Position numbers and translations under genes: made by a program
The notes under the pieces: model-generated
Seen by the model: only the letters and a program-made list of their open reading frames with translations
What the model was told of the DNA's origin: nothing
The model's database searches: none
In this document: positions 1 through 4,879 of the stretch, in pieces
Layout: every line of letters starts with the position of its first letter
Position numbering within the stretch: position 1 is the stretch's first letter
Origin: a virus
Length of the DNA: 22,251 nucleotides
IMG/VR virus record: IMGVR_UViG_3300020400_000051
Coordinates: 1 to 22,251 of that record
Strand: one strand, 5' to 3'

Positions 1-53
1 CCCGTGGTCTTCGCCGTGACAGGGCGACGTGTTAACCGCTACACTAATGCTCC
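1..53 (-). tRNA. tRNA-Asp (GTC), 3' part cut off by window edge
   Basis: On the minus strand the sequence from 53 to 1 folds as the 5' two thirds of a tRNA. It has the acceptor strand GGAGCAT (53-47), a D arm, and a five-pair anticodon stem TCGCC/GGCGA closing the loop CTGTCAC with anticodon GTC at 20-18. It then runs into ACGGG, the 5' side of the T stem, at the window edge. The 3' T arm and acceptor strand lie outside. It starts one base after the stop codon of the 34-aa ORF at 55-159, so both probably share a transcript from the promoter at 200-228. Confidence 0.9.
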
Positions 54-54
54 G

Positions 55-159
55 TTAGTTACAACCGGATACACAAATAAAAACTTGATGACCTGTTACT
101 GCTACATGAATGGCTTGTATTAATACTGCCGCTCCTAATATTGCAAGGTATGTAGACAT
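55..159 (-). CDS. 34-aa single-span membrane peptide
   Basis: This small ORF starts with ATG at 159 behind a good ribosome binding site (AAGGA, 8 nt upstream) and ends with TAA at 57-55. The product is 34 residues. Residues 4-30 are nearly all hydrophobic (AILGAAVLIQAIHVAV), which suggests one transmembrane helix and a short tail with two cysteines. I do not recognise a family. The canonical promoter at 200-228, the ribosome binding site and the tight fit between promoter and tRNA-Asp support a real gene. It may be a host-directed early membrane peptide, but no function can be assigned. Confidence 0.6.
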   Translation of the reverse strand: MSTYLAILGAAVLIQAIHVAVTGHQVFICVSGCN

Positions 160-199
160 CTTGTAAATCCTTCTAACAATTTTAGTTATATCTAGATTA

Positions 200-228
200 A
201 GTATAACAGATATTGTTAAGGATGTCAA
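200..228 (-). promoter_or_regulatory. sigma70-like promoter for the 34-aa gene and tRNA-Asp
   Basis: On the minus strand TTGACA (228-223) and TATACT (205-200) are separated by exactly 17 bases. The -35 box overlaps the TGA stop codon of the oxygenase-like gene (227-225). The expected transcription start near 193 gives a short leader before the ATG at 159. The near-consensus form predicts recognition by the unmodified host RNA polymerase. Confidence 0.8.
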
Positions 229-1304
229 CCACGTAATGGATTGGCAGGATCCACTTCTAAGAACTTACCCCATTCAGCATAGTAATGACGCATACCAACT
301 TCATCATGTATTGTGCCATTTTCATGTCTACCATGTAATATGTTCCTTGCTTCTGTACCTTCACGCATGGTTGTACCTTGTCCGGCTACGCCAATTAGAT
401 CTTCGTGTAGATTACGTCCAAATGGTCCCCATATACTATTGTGATGGTTAATCCGTGTGCGTCTTTCTTCTGGTGTGTCGTTACGTAATCCATATCCTCT
501 GAATTCAATAAGAACTTTGTTAGGTCCTAATGGAGTCACTGCATCACTGCGATATGCACTACCACGTAGGTTAAAGTTGAAACCAGGAAACAAGTCTACC
601 ATGTACCATTGATTGGGTGGTAGATTAGGAAAGGACAGTTCTCCTCTGTCTTCAAAGCCATCATACTCCTCATAATTGACAGTGAACGAACTAACATTCA
701 CATGACCATTATCGAACGGAATATTCTTTCTTGCAAAGTATTCATCATTGAATCCACTCACTCTGTTAAAGTAGTGCATGAAGTCATGATAAAATTCACT
801 GTTGGTATCATGCCACAGTTTATAATTTGTGTCTATTACTGCTTTGTGATAATGAAACACTTCAAGCTCTTCTGTGTCAATGGCATCAGCAATACAATCA
901 AATGCACCTGCCGTCCATTGTTCTACGGTTTGTGTAGGGTTAGGATCTAGTGTTACCCAAACCATACCTCCGTGCTTGACTTCACAATGCAAAGGCTTTT
1001 CTGTAGTTGCAAAATCCCAAGTGTATGTTCCTGCAGGTTTTCTTATGTCTATGTCATTGGTGTTATGATATGCTTGTACGTTTGTGCCATCAATGTTGAT
1101 TGCAATGACTCTTACGTCTGCAATCTTTGTGGTTCTAAAGTCACCTTTGTTTCGCATTTCACTGATATGGCACATAGGTATCCATACCTTCTTAAAGATT
1201 TGTTTTTGTTCTTGTTCATATATTTGATAATTGTTATAACATTCGCTACTGATAAATTCTACTGTTGGACGAGATTTCCAACTCCTATGATTGCGTGGGG
1301 GCAT
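225..1304 (-). CDS. Ring-hydroxylating oxygenase alpha-subunit-like protein lacking the Rieske [2Fe-2S] site
   Basis: The 359-residue product matches the layout of aromatic-ring-hydroxylating (Rieske non-haem iron) oxygenase alpha subunits. The N-terminal entry strand (IFKKVWIPMCHISEM, then GDFRTTKI, 36-61) and the strand GGMVWVTLDPN (112-122) are typical. The catalytic-domain signature is also present: NYKLWHDTNSEFYHDFMH at 160-177, with candidate iron ligands H173, H177 and D302 (EDLIGVAGQ). The cluster-binding segment between them (C-x-H and C-x2-H) is absent: after AYHN (78-81) the chain goes almost directly to the strand before GGMVW. The two histidines are four apart, whereas five is usual. 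ATG at 1304 is chosen because AAGGAG precedes it by 7 nt; the frame is open further upstream to 1418 without support. The mononuclear-iron domain may work with another electron source, or the protein may have a new role. Confidence 0.8.
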   Translation of the reverse strand: MPPRNHRSWKSRPTVEFISSECYNNYQIYEQEQKQIFKKVWIPMCHISEMRNKGDFRTTKIADVRVIAINIDGTNVQAYHNTNDIDIRKPAGTYTWDFATTEKPLHCEVKHGGMVWVTLDPNPTQTVEQWTAGAFDCIADAIDTEELEVFHYHKAVIDTNYKLWHDTNSEFYHDFMHYFNRVSGFNDEYFARKNIPFDNGHVNVSSFTVNYEEYDGFEDRGELSFPNLPPNQWYMVDLFPGFNFNLRGSAYRSDAVTPLGPNKVLIEFRGYGLRNDTPEERRTRINHHNSIWGPFGRNLHEDLIGVAGQGTTMREGTEARNILHGRHENGTIHDEVGMRHYYAEWGKFLEVDPANPLRG

Positions 1305-1384
1305 GGCAGTCTCCTTCATTATATTTAAATTATTATAACACTGAAAAAAGATAAAGTCTAATAGGAAATGTCTATGTGGTAATA

Positions 1385-1686
1385 GGCGCAACGTTTCTGT
1401 TGCTAGGTACGTTGCCAACCCCGAGCGATTATGCCGCTAAGGCAAAATCCTCATTTACAACGGATTTCTGTTTACCGAAGTTAACAAAAGTCACGTTGTT
1501 TAGTGCATTATCGTTTGCATCTATACGTTTGTTCGCGTTAACCGAGCTTACATCCGGACAGTCTCCTTCAACCTTAACAAGCCAATCGATCCTAATTCCA
1601 CCCCGACGGGGGTATATTGAATTGGTGGAGTGGCCGGGAATTGCACCCGGGTCTTGCTCTTGTGACATACGTTGCTATCATCAATT
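1385..1686 (-). ncRNA. ssrA: Circularly permuted two-piece tmRNA
   Basis: Minus-strand order is acceptor piece first, coding piece second. The acceptor piece has a T arm CCGGG-TGCAATT-CCCGG (1650-1634) and ends CCACTCCACCA at 1623. After an 18-nt spacer the coding piece starts GGGGTGG at 1604. This pairs with CCACTCC (one G-U) to form the acceptor stem, and is followed by the tmRNA-type GGATCGAT. The reading frame from a probable resume codon GCG (1536) to TAA (1431-1429) gives a 35-residue tag that contains ANDN and ends NEDFALAA. An inverted repeat GCAACG/CGTTGC (1415-1410, 1393-1388) follows. GCAACGT in the acceptor piece (1675-1669) could also pair with ACGTTGC (1394-1388). tmRNA rescues stalled ribosomes with SmpB and tags nascent chains for proteolysis. 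The permuted form is known in alphaproteobacteria, some betaproteobacteria and some cyanobacteria. The outer ends are estimates. Confidence 0.87.
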
Positions 1687-1692
1687 GCTATG

Positions 1693-1700
1693 TATTTATA
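1693..1700 (-). promoter_or_regulatory. T4-type late promoter for the tmRNA
   Basis: The octamer TATAAATA (1700-1693, minus strand) exactly matches the T4 late promoter consensus. It lies directly before the tmRNA acceptor piece, with an expected start near 1686. The tmRNA would then be made late in infection. Confidence 0.7.
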
Positions 1701-1755
1701 GCCTTATTTGTATAGTATGTAGTTAATTGTGATAACTAATGTCAAAGGAAATATT

Positions 1756-1959
1756 ATGCCAAAAATGAGAACGTTTACTTTCTACGATGGTGATAATGTA
1801 GAAACAAAAGAGTCAACAAGCTATAAGAAAGCAGTCAAGTCATATCAGGGCAGTACTAAAAGCAAAATGGTACGTGTTGAATGGGAAGCCAAAAAAGGCG
1901 GACTGTATGAAATGCAACAAAGACTACCACTAGGTAGAAGCAAAAAGATAGGAAGATAA
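1756..1959 (+). CDS. Small basic hypothetical protein (67 aa)
   Basis: ATG at 1756 follows AAAGGA with 6-7 nt spacing. The frame is open upstream to a TTG/ATT-type codon at 1729 but that has no ribosome binding site. The product is lysine-rich, with an N-terminal stretch MRTFTFYDGDNVETKES, a lysine-rich middle, and a basic C-terminus (GRSKKIGR). I recognise no family. One base separates its stop from the next ATG (1961), so the two plus-strand genes form a pair that diverges from the tmRNA. Short length and charge would suit a nucleic-acid- or protein-binding accessory protein, but that is only inference. Confidence 0.7.
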   Translation: MPKMRTFTFYDGDNVETKESTSYKKAVKSYQGSTKSKMVRVEWEAKKGGLYEMQQRLPLGRSKKIGR

Positions 1960-1960
1960 A

Positions 1961-2158
1961 ATGGCTGGGATAAAACAACGAGGGCCTATCTCTGTGCAAC
2001 ACAAAAGAACAGTGATCAGAGATGGTGAGGAAATAGAAATCAAACCAGTAAGATATTATGGTCCTGGAGCTAATGGTCGTATGTGCGGAGCTTATGCAGA
2101 TACTGGCGATTTGATCATGGGGTCAGATGGACTTCCAAAACCTTTTAAAAGCATCTAA
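1961..2158 (+). CDS. Small hypothetical protein (65 aa)
   Basis: ATG at 1961 has GGAAG about 5 nt upstream, inside the end of the preceding gene. The product has a central stretch VIRDGEEIEIKPVRYYGPG and a glycine-rich second half (GANGRMCGAYADTGDLIMG), and no predicted membrane segment. I recognise no family. Its stop TAA (2156-2158) directly abuts the stop TAA of the convergent cold-shock gene (2161-2159), forming TAATTA with no intergenic base. The close packing and shared strand with the 67-aa gene suggest a two-gene unit. Confidence 0.7.
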   Translation: MAGIKQRGPISVQHKRTVIRDGEEIEIKPVRYYGPGANGRMCGAYADTGDLIMGSDGLPKPFKSI

Positions 2159-2386
2159 TTATCTGTTAAAATTTTCGGGACGTGTAAGGTTACCTGCTAT
2201 CATTCGTCCTCTGTTGTCAACAAGTTCGAATTCAAGTAACATCTTGTTAGATATGTTTTTGATCTGAGCCGCTTCAAAGGCACTTATGTGAACAAATACA
2301 TCTTGTGAATTGTCCATAGGTGTTATAAAGCCGTAACCTTTTTTGGAGTCAAACCATTTCAGTTTGCCTGTGATTCTTTCACTCAT
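2159..2386 (-). CDS. Cold-shock domain protein
   Basis: From ATG 2386 the product is 75 residues, close to the usual 65-75 of CspA-type proteins. It starts SERITGKLKWFDSKKGYGFI. RNP1 is KGYGFI (16-21) and RNP2 is VFVHIS (30-35), with aromatic residues that bind single-stranded RNA or DNA. These proteins fold as an OB-type five-stranded barrel and act as RNA chaperones. The frame is open to an ATG at 2431, which would add 15 residues (MYDYELTNTERNKKN); neither start has a strong ribosome binding site, so the longer form is possible. The gene follows the hairpin at 2481-2513. A phage copy could affect mRNA structure or antitermination in infected cells, which is inference. Confidence 0.93.
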   Translation of the reverse strand: MSERITGKLKWFDSKKGYGFITPMDNSQDVFVHISAFEAAQIKNISNKMLLEFELVDNRGRMIAGNLTRPENFNR

Positions 2387-2480
2387 ATTCTTTTTATTTC
2401 TCTCTGTATTAGTAAGTTCGTAGTCATACATTTACTACACGAATATTTACCAAATTGTTACGGATTATTATCTGCATACA

Positions 2481-2513
2481 GATATAGCACGGACACTTTT
2501 GTCGTGCTATATC
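2481..2513 (-). terminator. Strong hairpin between the 59-aa gene and the cold-shock gene
   Basis: GATATAGCAC (2481-2490) and GTGCTATATC (2504-2513) are perfect inverted repeats. The stem extends through GACA/TGTC with one bulged G, leaving a loop of CTTT. It lies 12 bases after the 59-aa gene stop. No T tract follows on either strand, so it may be a weak terminator, an RNA 3'-end stabiliser or a processing site rather than a standard Rho-independent terminator. Confidence 0.6.
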
Positions 2514-2524
2514 ATATATGGATC

Positions 2525-2704
2525 TTATAATGAGTTTTTCTTTTCTTGGATTTCTTTTCTACGTTCTTTTGCAAGTTTGCCCATGTTACCTAAGGCTTTT
2601 CTTGCTCTTGCCGCCGCGGCCTTTACTGACTTTGATTCGAAAGATTCTGATTCTTTCATATAGTTTTCGTATTCCGCTACGATCTGTTCATGTACAGTTG
2701 ACAT
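2525..2704 (-). CDS. Small highly charged helical protein (59 aa)
   Basis: ATG at 2704 has an excellent ribosome binding site (AGGAG, 7 nt upstream) and TAA lies at 2527-2525. The product starts STVHEQIVAEYENYMKES, then has an alanine/arginine/lysine-rich segment (VKAAAARARKALGNMGKLAK) and ends in a charged helix ERRKEIQEKKNSL. The composition resembles histone-H1-like or other small nucleic-acid-binding phage proteins, but no catalytic or named motif is visible. It has its own possible promoter (TATAAT at about 2727-2732) and a hairpin behind it. The evidence for coding is the ribosome binding site, the full open frame and the composition. Confidence 0.75.
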   Translation of the reverse strand: MSTVHEQIVAEYENYMKESESFESKSVKAAAARARKALGNMGKLAKERRKEIQEKKNSL

Positions 2705-2790
2705 AATATTTCTCCTATGTTCTTAATTAATTATTATAAGTTGTGAATGTATGTGTATAATCTGGCTTTACGATGCCTTAATTGGCGAAA

Positions 2791-3084
2791 TTAGTTTGCG
2801 AACACGTTTCCGGATCCAGATGCTGATGCATTTGGTACCCAACTGCCATGTCCTGCTGTCGCATCTCCAATTCTATGCACGGCAATATTGTTTGCAAAAA
2901 CATTTGGACTACCACCTGCCGCTGGATCACCGCAACCTGTTACGTCTCCAATTCTAACAACCTTTGCTGAATTGATAAACACATCACCTGATCCTGTTGC
3001 ATATGGTGTTTGGTGAAATGGATTGGGTGTAGGACTTGCATGACCTACGTGTGAATCTAATCCTACTCTGCTTATTCCTGGCAT
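2791..3084 (-). CDS. PAAR-repeat baseplate spike-tip protein
   Basis: The 97-residue product begins MPGISRVGLDSHVGH, the classical PAAR opening. It then alternates short glycine/asparagine-rich turns with VRIGD and VHRIGD strands (SGDVFINSAKVVRIGDVTG and a second copy, NVFANNIAVHRIGDATAG), ending in GSGNVFAN. PAAR proteins form a small metal-bound cone on the tip of the trimeric spike of contractile tails (T4 gp5.4 role) and help pierce the outer membrane. Histidines and a cysteine suitable for metal binding are present. The start is unusual: a TAAATA element (CTAAATAATACT) lies directly before the ATG and there is no clear ribosome binding site. It sits 15 nt after the stop of the Sm-like gene. 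Confidence 0.9.
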   Translation of the reverse strand: MPGISRVGLDSHVGHASPTPNPFHQTPYATGSGDVFINSAKVVRIGDVTGCGDPAAGGSPNVFANNIAVHRIGDATAGHGSWVPNASASGSGNVFAN

Positions 3085-3099
3085 AGTATTATTTAGTTG

Positions 3100-3420
3100 T
3101 TATTTTTTAACGATATCTGCCATGCCCGGAGGTGCTGGCATAATGTTAGAAGTTTGCGATGTGTATGCATCTGCAAATTCTTTTCTTGTAATATGTATTA
3201 GGGATATTGCTGATTGCTTAATTCTGTAAGAGCGATTCATATCAGCAGTAAACAAAAACTGTTGTAAGCCAATACCTTTTTGTCCTGCTACTAAAGTTAA
3301 TGGTTTGTTTACTTTGATTGTTTTATCATCTTCTTCTTCAAACTTTCCTACAAGTTCTTCACCTGATGATAGTTTGATTGTAATTACGTCTCCAATTTTG
3401 TATGGTGCTTCAATTAGCAT
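3100..3420 (-). CDS. Sm-like (LSm-fold) phage protein, function unknown
   Basis: ATG at 3420 has AGGAG about 5 nt upstream, overlapping the stop of glutaredoxin. The 106-residue product has an N-terminal region YKIGDVITIKLSSGEELVGK followed by FEEEDDKTIKVNKPLTL. This resembles the strand-turn-strand pattern of Sm/LSm proteins (hxhxLxxGxxhxGxhxxhD). The rest (residues 45-106) is unlike Hfq and has a proline-rich end (MPAPPGM). I place it as Sm-like from the pattern only; RNA binding is possible but not shown. It lies between nrd/glutaredoxin and the PAAR gene, so the neighbours do not settle its role. Confidence 0.75.
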   Translation of the reverse strand: MLIEAPYKIGDVITIKLSSGEELVGKFEEEDDKTIKVNKPLTLVAGQKGIGLQQFLFTADMNRSYRIKQSAISLIHITRKEFADAYTSQTSNIMPAPPGMADIVKK

Positions 3421-3428
3421 TATGTCTC

Positions 3429-3713
3429 CTAGTGGTTATGGTTCATGCCATGGTTTTCCATGTGTTCAACCAAATTTTCATATCCTCCAACATACTTACC
3501 GTGCAAAATAATCTGCGGAGCAGTTCTTGGCATAGGTAATCCGTTGATTTCAAACTCTTTCATGAGTGTTTCAACTTGGATGTCCTTACCTATAATGCTT
3601 TCAGTAAAAGGAATGTTCTTGTTTTTTAAAAGCATCTTAGCTTTTACACAAGAAGGACAATTAGGTTTACTATAGACAACTGTGGTGCTTGGAGTAGCTT
3701 GTTTAGTATCCAT
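3429..3713 (-). CDS. Glutaredoxin
   Basis: The 94-residue product has the thioredoxin fold pattern: strand TVVYSKPNC, active site C19-P-S-C22, helix VKAKMLLKNKNI, and the TAPQIILHGKYVGGYENL segment that carries the cis-proline and the glycine pair that bind glutathione. It ends in a His/Asn-rich tail. It reduces the disulphide at the NrdA C-terminus during deoxynucleotide synthesis (T4 NrdC role). Its ATG (3713) overlaps the nrdB stop in TAATG, which indicates translational coupling. The active site is CPSC rather than the common CPYC. Confidence 0.95.
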   Translation of the reverse strand: MDTKQATPSTTVVYSKPNCPSCVKAKMLLKNKNIPFTESIIGKDIQVETLMKEFEINGLPMPRTAPQIILHGKYVGGYENLVEHMENHGMNHNH

Positions 3714-4816
3714 TATAATTTAAATCCTTTGAGCTTATCTGTGTTTACATCTTGTTTGATTCCACCAACAATATAACTTTCAACTTCAGTCTCTTGTGGA
3801 GCAACTTGAAGTCCTGCTGAACTCAACCAATGTTGTGTCCATGGTAAAGGGTTTTGTGTAGTTGGTGTATCAAAGATTGGTTTGTAACCTAATGCTTTTA
3901 ATCTTCTGTTGGCAATGTATTCTACATAACTGCCTAACAGTCTTTCATTAAGTCCAATGATTGATCCGTCTTTCATCAAATGTTTTGCCCATGCTTTTTC
4001 TTCATTGACACAGGTCTTCCACATTTCATAAACTTCTTCTTCACACTCTTTGGCAATCTTTGCCATCTCTGGATCGTCTTCTCCACGCATCCAGTTCTTT
4101 AGTACGTGTGAACTTAATGCAAGATGTTGTGCTTCATCTCTTGCAATTAAGGAAATAATCTTAGCTGAACCTTCCATAAGTTTTAGTTCACCAAATGCAA
4201 ATGTACAAGCAAATGATACATAGAATCTTAAGCCTTCTAGTATGTTTACATTCATCATTGCGAGATACATTTTCTTTTTAACATCTCTCATTGAACCTTT
4301 TTTATGATGTGTCCAGTTATCAGCCGCTTCAGTAAATGCGTCATAGTTTTTAGTAACTGAAATAGCTCTTTCAATAATCTTGTCATCTTCTAAAATAGTA
4401 TCCAACACTTCACTTGGATCTGCATACACGTTCTTCATGATGTGTGTATAAGAACGTGAGTGAATTGTTTCAAAGAAATCCCAAGTAACAATACAACCTT
4501 CAAGCTCTGGAATACTAACGTGTGGTAAGAAAGCCAAACATGGACCTCTACCTTGTACACTATCTAATAGTGTTTGATATTTTAAATTAGCAGTGAATAT
4601 GTGTTTCTGCTCTGGACGGAAGTTTGCATAATCTGATCTATCTTTCTGTAGACTAACTTCTTCTGGTCTCCAAAAATACCCAAGCATTGTTTGGTTAAGT
4701 TTATCAAACACAGGGAACTTGAATACATCATATCTCTGTGTGTTTTGGTCTGCTCCAAAAAACATATATTGTTTTGTGAAGTCAATTTTTTCTCTATTAA
4801 ATACTGTCTTTGCCAT
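3713..4816 (-). CDS. nrdB: Class Ia ribonucleotide reductase, beta subunit
   Basis: The 367-residue product carries all di-iron ligands and the radical tyrosine of class Ia NrdB. These are D85 (QTLLDS), E116 and H119 (ETIHSRSYTHI), Y123, E194 (ILEGLRFYVSF), and E228 and H231 (ARDEAQH). The ferritin-like helical core is full length, close to E. coli (376 aa). It generates the tyrosyl radical passed to NrdA for reduction of ribonucleoside diphosphates. Its end overlaps glutaredoxin by one base; it lies 63 nt after nrdA. A TTGACA-type element sits in that gap. ATG at 4816 has an AGAAG-type ribosome binding site. Iron and oxygen are needed for activation. Confidence 0.98.
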   Translation of the reverse strand: MAKTVFNREKIDFTKQYMFFGADQNTQRYDVFKFPVFDKLNQTMLGYFWRPEEVSLQKDRSDYANFRPEQKHIFTANLKYQTLLDSVQGRGPCLAFLPHVSIPELEGCIVTWDFFETIHSRSYTHIMKNVYADPSEVLDTILEDDKIIERAISVTKNYDAFTEAADNWTHHKKGSMRDVKKKMYLAMMNVNILEGLRFYVSFACTFAFGELKLMEGSAKIISLIARDEAQHLALSSHVLKNWMRGEDDPEMAKIAKECEEEVYEMWKTCVNEEKAWAKHLMKDGSIIGLNERLLGSYVEYIANRRLKALGYKPIFDTPTTQNPLPWTQHWLSSAGLQVAPQETEVESYIVGGIKQDVNTDKLKGFKL

Positions 4817-4847
4817 GTCTCTTCTTTCTATTATCTACCATTACTTT

Positions 4848-4876
4848 AAATTAACATCACAATACAATTTTGTCAA
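4848..4876 (-). promoter_or_regulatory. Possible sigma70-like promoter before nrdB
   Basis: TTGACA (4876-4871) is perfect on the minus strand, and TAATTT (4853-4848) follows at 17 bases. The -10 box matches only 3 of 6, though it keeps the key T, A and final T. It lies in the nrdA-nrdB gap and would let nrdB and glutaredoxin be expressed beyond the nrdA transcript. Confidence 0.4.
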
Positions 4877-4879
4877 CAA

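Noticed and set aside
1321-1380. Terminator after the tmRNA
   Set aside because: A T6 tract and a repeated CCTATTA are present, but no convincing GC stem precedes the T tract.
1429-1668. Open frame of 79 codons on the minus strand
   Set aside because: It runs through the tmRNA acceptor end, spacer and tag; only its last 35 codons are read, as the tag. It is not a separate protein gene.
1681-1750. sigma70 promoter for the plus-strand pair at 1756
   Set aside because: TTGCTA and TATAGT are 20 bases apart, which is too far; the true promoter could not be identified.
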